Below are positions 36,662-44,589 of a stretch of 64,000 nucleotides of DNA, piece by piece; positions within the stretch are counted from its first letter, which is position 1; each line of letters starts with the position of its first letter. The notes beneath the pieces are model-generated. The model searched no databases and was not told where the DNA came from. It worked only from the letters and a program-made list of their open reading frames with translations. The position numbers and the translations under genes were made by a program. The DNA is from Lutibacter sp. (GTDB taxonomy: Bacteria > Bacteroidota > Bacteroidia > Flavobacteriales > Flavobacteriaceae): positions 1-64,000 of the forward strand of contig NZ_JABDRI010000019.1 of the NCBI RefSeq assembly GCF_013041805.1. The letters run 5' to 3'.

Positions 36662-37773
36662 AATACAATTTCTTTTTTGCATTTTTTCCAAAAAGCAAAG
36701 AATGATGGATAGTAACCTTTTACAGAAAACATCCAATCTCTTTCCTCTTCAATTCCAAGATAATGTTGGTTTAATGGATGTTCTTTGTAATAAATGCTAT
36801 CTAAATTATAGATTGATTTCAGTTCATTGAACTCTCCAACAAATACTTGTATATCTTCTATATTCTTAGAAAGGTTACTTATAAAATCAATAGACTTTTG
36901 CGAGACAGGATATTGTTTAAATTGTGAGGGCTCTAATAAAAGAATACGATTGGCATTTTTTTCTTTTTTCCAAAGCGGATCTAAATTGTAAAAATTATAA
37001 ATTAGTGTTGGAAGATTTCTATTTATTTTTATTTCTTTTTGATTCGGAAGAGGTGTTATTAATTCTAATGTTTCTGAAGGAAGCAGTACTTCAGGTATCT
37101 TTAAATTTGTAATTTTGTCATAAGAAACATCTAGAAATGTATCTGTTTGGTTGCTGTAGCAAAAGTTATTTATGTTTTCTTGATTCGCATAATATTTCTT
37201 ATTACTATTTGTACCTGCTACCCATTGCCAGCTTAGTGCATTACTAGCCCAATCGGCATCAAGTAAATGATAGTACATCCATTGGGCAGGATATTTCCAA
37301 TGATTTTGACCAATATTACAGGCAATTGAAGCAATGTACATTCTTAAATGATTGTGAAGATACCCTGTATTATAAAATTCATAAATAGCAGAGTCTATAA
37401 CATTTATTCCCGTAGTACCTTTTTGAATAGCTTTAGAAAGACCATTTGTTGTAACAGGTTTTTGAGGATGCTTTAAGTCTTGGTTTATGGCTTCCCTTTT
37501 AGCAATCCAAACTTGTTGCCAATAATCTCTCCAGGCTAGCTCTTGAATGAATTTGAGCATAGAATTGGGTTGATAGCCACTTTTCAATAAATATTGAAAT
37601 ACAAATTTTGTTGAAATTACACCACGTGAAATATAGGGAGATAAATAACTTACGGCTCCATCCAAGTAGTTTCTAGATGAACCATAAGCAATAGGATCGA
37701 TTTTAGTTATTCTGTTAATTATAACATCATATGCTGTTGGGAAGTTCTCTTGTATATGTGTTTCATTATACAT
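36658..37773 (-). CDS. Photolyase-superfamily protein with apparent permuted domain order
   Basis: A 371-residue protein that starts directly with the photolyase FAD-binding domain: [12 protein letters not shown] (43-54), [12 protein letters not shown] (78-89), [11 protein letters not shown] (120-130), [12 protein letters not shown] (139-150) and [17 protein letters not shown] (171-187). No antenna domain precedes it. Instead residues about 253-371 look like one: [14 protein letters not shown], then [44 protein letters not shown], resembling the strands and helices of the photolyase alpha/beta domain. Its ATG overlaps the upstream stop as TAATG. Function could be repair, signalling or a structural partner of the neighbouring enzymes. 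Confidence 0.8.
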   Translation of the reverse strand: MYNETHIQENFPTAYDVIINRITKIDPIAYGSSRNYLDGAVSYLSPYISRGVISTKFVFQYLLKSGYQPNSMLKFIQELAWRDYWQQVWIAKREAINQDLKHPQKPVTTNGLSKAIQKGTTGINVIDSAIYEFYNTGYLHNHLRMYIASIACNIGQNHWKYPAQWMYYHLLDADWASNALSWQWVAGTNSNKKYYANQENINNFCYSNQTDTFLDVSYDKITNLKIPEVLLPSETLELITPLPNQKEIKINRNLPTLIYNFYNLDPLWKKEKNANRILLLEPSQFKQYPVSQKSIDFISNLSKNIEDIQVFVGEFNELKSIYNLDSIYYKEHPLNQHYLGIEEERDWMFSVKGYYPSFFAFWKKCKKEIVF

Positions 37774-38081
37774 TAACGCTTACTTATTTTATTCCCTGAA
37801 ATAGCTCTTTGTCTAGAACACTTAAAGCGACTTATTTCGTTGCTTCGCTTTTTTAAATGCTTGGTGCTGATACCACTATTAACACGTTTTCTCCAAAGTT
37901 TAAAGCTAGATTCTTTGAGATTACCACGCATTAGTTTTATAACTTCTTTTTCTGCCAATCCAAACTGAAAAGTTATGGCCTCAAACGGTGTTCTGTCTTC
38001 CCAAGCCATTTCTATGATTCGGTCGAGTTGTCTTTCAGTTAATTCTTTTTCAAGTACAATTTCTAAACTACTTTTTCCCAT
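37773..38081 (-). CDS. TIGR03643/DUF2805 family protein
   Basis: A 102-residue basic protein with the family core LTERQLDRIIEMAWEDRTPFEAI, FQFGLAEKEVIKLMR and LKESSFKLWRKRV, which looks like a helix-turn-helix fold. Members occur beside photolyase genes, and the role is unknown; nucleic acid binding is plausible from the basic tail. Its start overlaps the end of the DUF2452 gene by 19 bases, and its stop overlaps the next ATG by one base. Confidence 0.85.
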   Translation of the reverse strand: MGKSSLEIVLEKELTERQLDRIIEMAWEDRTPFEAITFQFGLAEKEVIKLMRGNLKESSFKLWRKRVNSGISTKHLKKRSNEISRFKCSRQRAISGNKISKR

Positions 38082-38467
38082 ATTTGATCTGCATTTAAAC
38101 GGAAACTTCCTAATGAGTTAAAATTACATTGATTGGGTGCGATAATTGATAAAAATGTATCACCATTTTCTCTCTTGTATAAATGGTAAGTGTCTCCTAT
38201 ACTAGGTTCAAAGTTAAACTTTGCTTGGTATATAAGGTTATTTGACTCATATTCTTGGATCAATTCCTCATATTGTGCTTTTATTTCTTCGTACCTTGTT
38301 TTTATTTTATGATTTAGCTTATTAATGCTTCTGTTTTTCCAATCAATTGTATCTATTGTTGTAATTACTGGAGCGCCAACATTGGTCGCATAGCGTTTTA
38401 AGGCAGCGTCATATTTTTGATTTTCTTCATCAAAAACAACATAATCGGGTTTCTTGTTACTAGCCAT
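38063..38467 (-). CDS. DUF2452 domain-containing protein
   Basis: A 134-residue cytoplasmic protein: KPDYVVFDEENQKYDAALK, YATNVGAPVITTIDTIDWKN, a helical segment with many charged residues (about 50-75), then GDTYHLYKRENGDTFLSIIAP. This matches a DUF2452 family widespread in Bacteroidota and of unknown function. Its ATG follows the stop of the small upstream gene immediately. Confidence 0.85.
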   Translation of the reverse strand: MASNKKPDYVVFDEENQKYDAALKRYATNVGAPVITTIDTIDWKNRSINKLNHKIKTRYEEIKAQYEELIQEYESNNLIYQAKFNFEPSIGDTYHLYKRENGDTFLSIIAPNQCNFNSLGSFRLNADQIWEKVV

Positions 38468-38635
38468 TTATGAATTGAGCATTTCTAATTTTTTCATAAT
38501 TTCTTCTGCTTCAAAAGTCTTTTGGTCGCTTAACTTTCTGTTACTAGTTGAAAGAGTAAAGGCCTCTTTAGTAAGTTTTTGGTATTGCTCTTGTAACTTT
38601 TCTTTCTCTGATTTCTTTTTAAAAAGACTAAACAT
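38468..38635 (-). CDS. Lacal_2735-like small helical protein
   Basis: A 55-residue protein beginning MFSLFKKKSEKEKLQEQYQK and ending MKKLEMLNS, strongly charged and probably a single helix or coiled coil. It resembles the short Lacal_2735 family of Flavobacteriaceae. The TAA is followed at once by the ATG of the DUF2452 gene, so it is the first gene of the photolyase operon. Function unknown. Confidence 0.75.
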   Translation of the reverse strand: MFSLFKKKSEKEKLQEQYQKLTKEAFTLSTSNRKLSDQKTFEAEEIMKKLEMLNS

Positions 38636-38689
38636 TCTAATATTTTTTATGTGTGATTACTTTCTTAAAATTTTGGTAAAGATACAAAA

Positions 38690-38719
38690 TGTTTAACTAT
38701 TTTTAAATAAAGTTAGACA
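38690..38719. promoter_or_regulatory. Inverted repeat upstream of the photolyase operon
   Basis: TGTTTAAC (38690-38697) and GTTAGACA (38712-38719) form an 8-bp inverted repeat with one mismatch and a 14-base spacer. On the minus strand, a TATCTTTA box (7/8 to TAnnTTTG, at 38685-38678) lies just downstream, about 45 bases before the first ATG. The site would straddle the -20 to -50 region, as expected for a light-responsive MerR/LitR-type or similar regulator; no regulator gene is adjacent. Confidence 0.35.
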
Positions 38720-38839
38720 AAAAATATTATTAGTGTTTTAATAGGCTATAGGTTTGGTTAAAAATAATTTTCTTCAAACTAATTCTAGGCGACTAACTTA
38801 TATTTTGGTATTGCAGATTTAGATATAATTTTAACTTAT

Positions 38840-39304
38840 TTAATAGGTTATTTCTAAGTTTAACTGCCTTCCTTCTTTAAATGCTTTTTTGTCCATACCG
38901 GTTCCAACTGCCATACCAATAGCCATTCCTAGCGGTAGGCCAATTCCAATGAGTCCCATATTACCAATGGTTGTGCCAAAAGCCACTCCAAGAGGAATGC
39001 CAAATGTAGCCATACCAAGCACTAACCATAAATTTCTATAATAATTTTTTGTTACAATTTTAAGTTCTTTCTCAAGCTTTTTAAGTATGCTTTTTTGAAC
39101 CTTTATAATTTCATCTTTCAATTTTTTTTCTGAACTAACCGAGGTATCCAATTGCTCTATTGCTGCATTTATCAAAATTATCATATCATCAGGAATATTG
39201 GTTTTTTTCAATTCAGTACATAAATTATTGAATTGCTGAAATGTAGCTTCAAGCTTTTTGTTTTGGACGATGTTTTGTCTTTTTTTTAGTTCCTTTATTT
39301 CCAT
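38840..39304 (-). CDS. Hypothetical protein with coiled coil and glycine-rich membrane segment
   Basis: I do not recognise this 154-residue protein. Residues 1-90 are charged helix, probably coiled coil. Residues about 92-140 are hydrophobic and rich in Gly and Ala at small spacings (GMATFGIPLGVAFGTTIG, GIGLPLGMAIGMAVGTG), like glycine-zipper membrane hairpins. There is no signal peptide. It stands alone between two longer intergenic regions (204 and 261 bases), so no context clue is available. Confidence 0.6.
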   Translation of the reverse strand: MEIKELKKRQNIVQNKKLEATFQQFNNLCTELKKTNIPDDMIILINAAIEQLDTSVSSEKKLKDEIIKVQKSILKKLEKELKIVTKNYYRNLWLVLGMATFGIPLGVAFGTTIGNMGLIGIGLPLGMAIGMAVGTGMDKKAFKEGRQLNLEITY

Positions 39305-39488
39305 ATGTAATAAATTTTTGATCCGCTATCACTTATTCATTGCACCAAAATAGAATCTTCTATTTTTTTTGATGTTACTAAATTAAGTTATTTATTTCCA
39401 TAATTGCTTCTAGATGCATTAGAAATTAATAATTTTGTATTTTACTTTTGTTCATTCAAGATTATTTTAATTAAGATCTCTAAAATGA

Positions 39489-39522
39489 GAAAAACCCACT
39501 TAGAAAATTAATTCTAAGTGAG
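39489..39522 (-). terminator. Rho-independent terminator after isocitrate dehydrogenase
   Basis: On the minus strand, CACTTAGAA (39520-39512) pairs with TTCTAAGTG (39505-39497), followed by GGGTTTTTC. Confidence 0.8.
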
Positions 39523-39565
39523 TCTTCCAAGATAAACCAATTATCAACCAATATGTAATTACTTT

Positions 39566-41080
39566 TTACTCTCCTTGTCCTAAAGAAAATCCTCTTATAC
39601 CGTCAAACTCATACAGATTTTCTGTTTTAATTAGATCAAAATCATTTTGATGAAGCTTTGATAATAAAGCGATTACTTGTTCGTATTCAACAGTTTCATA
39701 ATGCGGTTCTGTTGTTTTAATTTCTGCATTTTGTGCAACAAATCTACATCTCCAATGGTCTGTGCAATACGTTTCTTTTAATCCATTCGGAAAAACTTTG
39801 ACACCTCTATTTGTAATCATTTTAAGTTTAAGATTATGAGACTTGATCTCACTTAAGTTATTTCCAATAGCTTCCGGATTGTTTCCTTTCCAATCAATAA
39901 ATACATCAACACCTACTAATTTTTTTACAGAATTTTTTCTTTTGTATTCTGGAATTGTAATGGTTCCAGATCCTTTTGATAAATTGCTCACTGGAAATTT
40001 AAACGGATTGGAATCTAAGCGCTCAATAATAGCGTCAGCAAACTCTTCAGTGGTTACTTTTTTGCTACTTACTGATTCTTGATATACATCTGCTGTGTGG
40101 ATTCCAGCTTCTAAAGTAGCCAACCAAGCATTTTTAATTCTGTCAGCAACCTTAGGTTGACCTATATGTGCAAGCATCATAACGGCAGCGTTTAGTAAAC
40201 CAGATGGGTTTGCAATTTTCTTCCCTGCAATATCAGGTGCAGAACCGTGAATGGCTTCAAACATAGCAACATTTTTACCAATATTCGCTGATCCAGCCAT
40301 ACCAACTGAACCTCCAATTTCTGCAATAATATCAGAAATTATATCGCCGTAAAGATTCGAAGTTACAATAACATCGTAATTTTCAGGGACAGTTGCCACT
40401 TTCGCAGCTGCGATATCTATTATTTGTGAGTTGCTTTCAATCTCTGGATATTCCAATGCAATTTCTTTAAATACTGTATGAAATAACCCATCAGTTAGTT
40501 TCATAATGTTATCTTTAATCATACACGTAACCTTCTTTCTGTTGTAAGCTCTTGCATATTCAAAAGCATAACGCACAATTTTCTCACAGCCAGGTCTTGT
40601 AATTAGTTTAAGGCATTGCACTACATCTTCAGTTTGTCTATGTTCAATACCCGCATAAAGATCTTCTTCATTTTCTCTTATAACTACAATATCCATAGTT
40701 GGGAAATTCGTTTTCACAAATGGGTGTAAAGCTGTCACAGGCCTTACATTTGCAAATAATCCTAACGATTTTCTAAGTGTAACGTTTAAACTTTTATAAC
40801 CTTTTCCTTGCGGAGTCGTAATAGGAGCTTTTAAGATAATTTTGTTTCGTGAAATTGCATCCCAAGCAGAATCTGTAATACCAGCACTATTTCCTGATAA
40901 ATAAACTTGCTCTCCTACATCTATTGTTTCAGTTTCAATTTTGGCACCAGCAGCCTTCATAATTTTTAAGGTTGCTTTCATAATTTCAGGACCTATACCA
41001 TCGCCTTTTGCAATCGCAATTTTGGTTATTTTTTCTACGTTATAATCTTTCTGTGTGGCTATAATGCTTCTATTTTTCAT
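39566..41080 (-). CDS. icd: NADP-dependent isocitrate dehydrogenase
   Basis: It oxidises isocitrate to 2-oxoglutarate in the citric acid cycle. I start at ATG 41080 (MKNRSIIATQKDYNVEKITK), giving 504 residues; the frame extends upstream to 41125 but without family similarity. Catalytic-domain signatures include IAIAKGDGIGPEIM, VRENEEDLYAGIEH, NLYGDIISDIIAEIGGSVG and HGSAPDIAGKKIANPSG. The extra C-terminal region of about 150 residues (from VGVDVFIDWKGNNPE) fits the Thermus-type enzymes. Single-gene unit with its own terminator. Confidence 0.92.
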   Translation of the reverse strand: MKNRSIIATQKDYNVEKITKIAIAKGDGIGPEIMKATLKIMKAAGAKIETETIDVGEQVYLSGNSAGITDSAWDAISRNKIILKAPITTPQGKGYKSLNVTLRKSLGLFANVRPVTALHPFVKTNFPTMDIVVIRENEEDLYAGIEHRQTEDVVQCLKLITRPGCEKIVRYAFEYARAYNRKKVTCMIKDNIMKLTDGLFHTVFKEIALEYPEIESNSQIIDIAAAKVATVPENYDVIVTSNLYGDIISDIIAEIGGSVGMAGSANIGKNVAMFEAIHGSAPDIAGKKIANPSGLLNAAVMMLAHIGQPKVADRIKNAWLATLEAGIHTADVYQESVSSKKVTTEEFADAIIERLDSNPFKFPVSNLSKGSGTITIPEYKRKNSVKKLVGVDVFIDWKGNNPEAIGNNLSEIKSHNLKLKMITNRGVKVFPNGLKETYCTDHWRCRFVAQNAEIKTTEPHYETVEYEQVIALLSKLHQNDFDLIKTENLYEFDGIRGFSLGQGE

Positions 41081-41289
41081 ACTGCTAATATTTATGTTTA
41101 TGCAAAGGTTAGAAATATAAAACATAAATCATAATTTATAATTATTATACAAAGTATAAAAATATTTTATGTATTAAAAAACTAAGATATCACGAATTTT
41201 AGCTAGAACTTTGAAGAATGTAGTTATAAATATAATTGAAAACTCTAATTTTTTCAAAAGGTTGCAAAGCAAGTTTTACATTTAATATC

Positions 41290-42333
41290 TTATAGGTTGT
41301 TTATTATTTTTTGAGCAGCTGCATTTCCAGAATAAACGGCACCATCCATATAGCCTGGAAATTTTAGAGCTGTTTCGGAATTAGAAATTAATAGTTTACC
41401 GTCAAAAAGACGATTACTAAAAATTGGGTTTCCATTATTTTGATGTGGAAATAGAAAATCTTCAGATGGCTCAAAAGTATGTTCTTCTTGGCTCCAAACG
41501 CAATCAGTATAGGTCGTAAATTGTTCTACTTTTTTACCAAAAAAAGGTTTCAATTGCTCGATTATGTTAGCACGCCTTTTTACAATTGAAAGATTATTAT
41601 TGGATGAATTTATAAATCCACAGAGTGCATATTTTGATTTTTCGTGATTACAATGATCGTAAAGTTCTGTAATAGGTCCAGAATTACTAAATAAAGTTGA
41701 AGGTAGATTTTCATGTTCCCAAAAAGGATGTTCGTAGTTCAAAGCAACTTTAATAGAATCTTCCATCCACGTATGTGTTTGTTTGGCAATACGTAACAAA
41801 TCACTTGGTAAATTTGGTGTGAATATAATTTTTTTGGACCATAACTTTGGAGGAATGGCAAGTACTACCTTAGTTCCTTCAAAAACTTCATTTGCAATTA
41901 TTTGAACAGTATTATGATGGATTTTAATTTCTTTAACTGATTGATTTAGCAGCACATCATTTTTATCTAATTTTTCATATAAGGTATTTATCAAATAAGA
42001 TGTTCCATCAGAAACCCTATAACTAGGAGACTGGTGAGGTATTTGAATGATATTTGCAGATGAAGTAGGAGAAGATTGATAAAATGCAGTGTTATTCATG
42101 AATTGTTTAAAGTATCCAATTTCTAATTCATGTAATAGAGCTATTAAATTTTGATGCTGGTGAGTAAACCAAGTTGCTCCCATTTCAATTGGAGCATTAT
42201 TTAATTTGTAAATGGTGTTTATTCTTCCACCAATTCTATTTCGTGCTTCAAGAATTTTAAATGGAATACCTGCTTGTTTTAATCTATAGCCCGTTAATAG
42301 GCCAGATAATCCAGCGCCAATTATTAGTATCAT
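41290..42333 (-). CDS. FAD-dependent amine oxidase-like protein
   Basis: A 347-residue flavoprotein starting MILIIGAGLSGLLTGYRLKQ, with ILEARNRIGGRINT and the C-terminal LISNSETALKFPGYMDGAVYSGNAAA, the two FAD-contacting ends of flavin monoamine oxidases. It is short for the family but keeps both ends. The substrate is unknown. Distinct from the similar gene at 31840. It stands alone, 125 bases from the mannose isomerase gene. Confidence 0.82.
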   Translation of the reverse strand: MILIIGAGLSGLLTGYRLKQAGIPFKILEARNRIGGRINTIYKLNNAPIEMGATWFTHQHQNLIALLHELEIGYFKQFMNNTAFYQSSPTSSANIIQIPHQSPSYRVSDGTSYLINTLYEKLDKNDVLLNQSVKEIKIHHNTVQIIANEVFEGTKVVLAIPPKLWSKKIIFTPNLPSDLLRIAKQTHTWMEDSIKVALNYEHPFWEHENLPSTLFSNSGPITELYDHCNHEKSKYALCGFINSSNNNLSIVKRRANIIEQLKPFFGKKVEQFTTYTDCVWSQEEHTFEPSEDFLFPHQNNGNPIFSNRLFDGKLLISNSETALKFPGYMDGAVYSGNAAAQKIINNL

Positions 42334-42458
42334 TTTGCAAAAATAATAAACAGCAAATGAAAAGGTCTTAGTTTATCTATGAATGTTTAGATTATCGAAT
42401 TCTTGTTAAGGGTTCTTTGAAAGTTATTTTTTATTAAATATGTATTCCTTAGAAGAAA

Positions 42459-43436
42459 CTATAAATACACTTCAAGTATTCTCGCTTGATTAGACTTTAA
42501 GATAACCTCTGAAAAAGTTGCAGGAATTAATATTGTTTCTCCTTTATTTATATTAATTGATTGATCTTCCCAGTTTATATCAAAATTCCCATCCACACAC
42601 ATATAAATTACAAATGAATCTAATTTAGTATAGTCCTTTTCTATCACTCCTTTTAGGTCGATAACATCGGTTTTAAAATAAGGGGAGTGCACTAATTTAG
42701 ATGCGGAATTTTCTATTAATTGATATTCCGTTTTATAATTTTTGTGCAACTTATAGTCGATTGCATCTAAAGCTAAATCTGTATGTAATTCTCTCTGTTC
42801 ACCGGTTGTAGTATCTAACCTTTCATAATCATAAATTCTGTAGGTAACATCAGATGTTTGTTGAATTTCTGCCAAAACAGTTCCCGCACCAATAGCGTGA
42901 ACTCTTCCTGTTGGAATGTAGAATGTATCTCCAGTTTTTATTTTTTCTGAATTTAAAATCTCCAAAACTGTACCATCAGCTAATGCTTTTCCATATTCAT
43001 TTTGTGACACTTCTTTATTAAAACCAACTATTAAATTAGCATCTTCATCACAATCCATTATGTACCACATTTCATTTTTTCCGAAGGAATTATGACGCTC
43101 TTTTGCTAATTCGTTATTTGGATGTACTTGAATTGAGAGTGGTGTTTTTGCATCAATAAATTTAATTAAAATTGGAAATTCTTCTCCAAATTGTTTATAA
43201 ACTTTTCCTCCAAGAAATTCAGACTTATAGTTTTTTATTAAATCTCTTAAGGACATTCCTTTTAAAAATCCATTTGCTACAATAGAAATGTCTCCTTCAA
43301 CATCTGATATTTCCCAACTTTCGCCAATATTGGTTTTAAGAGATTCTTTTTTAAAAGTCTTAATTAATTTTTCTCCGCCCCATATTCGCTCTTTTAAAAT
43401 GGGTTCAAATTTTATTGGATATAATTGCATATTCAT
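42459..43436 (-). CDS. manA: Class I mannose-6-phosphate isomerase
   Basis: It converts fructose-6-phosphate and mannose-6-phosphate, the entry to GDP-mannose. The 325 residues include RIWGGEKLIKTF at the start, the zinc-binding SIQVHPNNELA and a later PTGRVHAIGAGTVLAEIQQTSDVTYRIYDYER block. It is the last gene of the leftward unit that starts at 44354 and complements the ManC gene at the other end of the polysaccharide region. Start at ATG 43436; a second ATG at 43430 is equally possible. Confidence 0.93.
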   Translation of the reverse strand: MNMQLYPIKFEPILKERIWGGEKLIKTFKKESLKTNIGESWEISDVEGDISIVANGFLKGMSLRDLIKNYKSEFLGGKVYKQFGEEFPILIKFIDAKTPLSIQVHPNNELAKERHNSFGKNEMWYIMDCDEDANLIVGFNKEVSQNEYGKALADGTVLEILNSEKIKTGDTFYIPTGRVHAIGAGTVLAEIQQTSDVTYRIYDYERLDTTTGEQRELHTDLALDAIDYKLHKNYKTEYQLIENSASKLVHSPYFKTDVIDLKGVIEKDYTKLDSFVIYMCVDGNFDINWEDQSININKGETILIPATFSEVILKSNQARILEVYL

Positions 43437-43478
43437 TTTTTTTATTTTTTTTTATACAAAGTGGATAACTTTTTTCTT

Positions 43479-43826
43479 TTAAATGTCGACTAAAAAATTA
43501 GTGGAAAATTCTGAGAACCTCATTATTTGATTTAAATTAAACTTGGTTGAAAAGTTCAATTTGGAAATATTTTTCTTATTTAATAAATACCTAAACCCAA
43601 CTTTTAAAGCGGCATCTTCACCTTTGTTTTTTTTAATATTAACAACACTTGAATTGGATGGGAATTTTTTATTTAATGTTTCTAAAATATTAGAGGTTTT
43701 ATCCTTACTCCCATTATTTACAAAACAAATATCGATGTCTACGTTTTCCTTTAAAAATCTCTCAATTCCTAAAATATTGATTTCCTTTTGCCTATTTGTT
43801 AGCACAATTACAATTCCTGTTCGCAT
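43479..43826 (-). CDS. Truncated GT2-like protein
   Basis: A 115-residue protein with the start of a family 2 glycosyltransferase fold: a GIVIVLTNRQKEINILGIERF strand and helix, then CFVNNGSKDKTSNILETL (nucleotide-binding region) and NKGEDAALKVGFRYLLNKK. It stops before the DxD metal site, so it should not be catalytic. The same motifs appear in the receiver-GT2 fusion at 44590, to which it seems related. Only 42 bases separate its stop from manA, so the missing part is not present in another frame. It may be a relic or a regulator. Confidence 0.6.
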   Translation of the reverse strand: MRTGIVIVLTNRQKEINILGIERFLKENVDIDICFVNNGSKDKTSNILETLNKKFPSNSSVVNIKKNKGEDAALKVGFRYLLNKKNISKLNFSTKFNLNQIMRFSEFSTNFLVDI

Positions 43827-43856
43827 ATTTGTTTTAATTTTTAAATAAACTATTCT

Positions 43857-44354
43857 TTATTTTGTTATAAATATTTGAGTAAAATAATTTCTACCTTTAC
43901 TATTTTTCTCTGTTGAAATACCAAAATGAGTAAATTTTGAATTTTCAATCAATTGTTTATGAGAGTCGCTTAAAATCCAAGCATTAAAAACACCATTCGC
44001 AGAATTATACCCATACCCTACATTTTCACCTACAGTTTTAGCATTCGCAAGATTGACTAACTCTTGATGGCGATCATAAAAATTATCATGACTTACCTTT
44101 CCCACTTCTGCCATATACGTTGTATGTGAAAAGGCTACTGTAGATACTATATCCAGTTTACTTAATCTATTTATTCCTAGGCTGTCTCTATAATTATTAA
44201 CCAAATTTAAAATCTCCAATTCCATACTTGAATAGGTGTTTTTATGATCAATAATCTGAGTCATGTAAATTTCTTCATTATCTTGTGAACAAGAAGCTAC
44301 GCTGATTAAAATGGCTACTACAAAAAGCAGTATGAATACTTTCATTTTTTTCAT
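43857..44354 (-). CDS. CAP-domain (SCP-like) lipoprotein
   Basis: A 165-residue predicted lipoprotein (SVASC, lipid on Cys22). The mature part carries a CAP domain: LEILNLVNNYRDSLGINRL, AFSHTTYMAEVGKVSHDNFYDR, VGENVGYGY and WILSDSHKQLIEN, with the usual His and Glu pocket residues. The roles of bacterial CAP proteins are mostly unknown; some act on envelope or matrix. First gene of the leftward unit CAP, truncated GT, manA, with the 21-bp repeat cluster upstream. Confidence 0.85.
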   Translation of the reverse strand: MKKMKVFILLFVVAILISVASCSQDNEEIYMTQIIDHKNTYSSMELEILNLVNNYRDSLGINRLSKLDIVSTVAFSHTTYMAEVGKVSHDNFYDRHQELVNLANAKTVGENVGYGYNSANGVFNAWILSDSHKQLIENSKFTHFGISTEKNSKGRNYFTQIFITK

Positions 44355-44375
44355 TTTTTTTAGTTAATTACACTT

Positions 44376-44463
44376 CAAAAATACTGTCAATATTCTCTTT
44401 TTATACATTTATTCGATTGGTAATAAGGTTGTAACGTCGAATGGTAATTATCCTTCGATTAAC
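44376..44463 (-). promoter_or_regulatory. 21-bp periodic repeat site E and promoter (CAP lipoprotein unit)
   Basis: Three 9-bp units on the + strand start at 44413 (TCGATTGGT), 44434 (ACGTCGAAT) and 44455 (TCGATTAAC), exactly 21 bases apart. The minus-strand -7 box TATTTTTG is at 44383-44376, 30 bases from the first unit. Same layout as sites A-D and F. Confidence 0.65.
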
Positions 44464-44525
44464 AAAAAAAGTAGTTTTAAATTAAGTTTTAAGCACCTAA
44501 ATTTTAGTTATTACTATAATTAAAA

Positions 44526-44559
44526 CAAAAAAAATGCAGCTTAGAACTGCATTTTTTTT
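44526..44559 (-). terminator. Rho-independent terminator after the receiver-glycosyltransferase gene
   Basis: AAAATGCAG / CTGCATTTT with a CTTAGAA loop, T tracts on both sides (bidirectional). Confidence 0.88.
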
Positions 44560-44589
44560 AAATCATTTAAATCGTATTTCAAGACGTCT

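Noticed and set aside
42338-42403. A seventh copy of the 21-bp repeat site upstream of the amine-oxidase gene at 41290
   Set aside because: TCTATGAAT at 42376 is a good unit and lies 31 bases from a TATTTTTG box, but the next TCGA unit is 19, not 21, bases away, and the -7 box would be only five bases from the ATG.
43485-43493. TCGACTAAA before manA as a regulon site
   Set aside because: Single unit inside the upstream coding region, with no partner at 21 bp and no matching -7 box.
43437-43500. A recent frameshift splitting a full GT2 gene at the truncated GT2-like protein
   Set aside because: Only 42 bases separate its stop from the manA start, so no remainder of the domain exists downstream.
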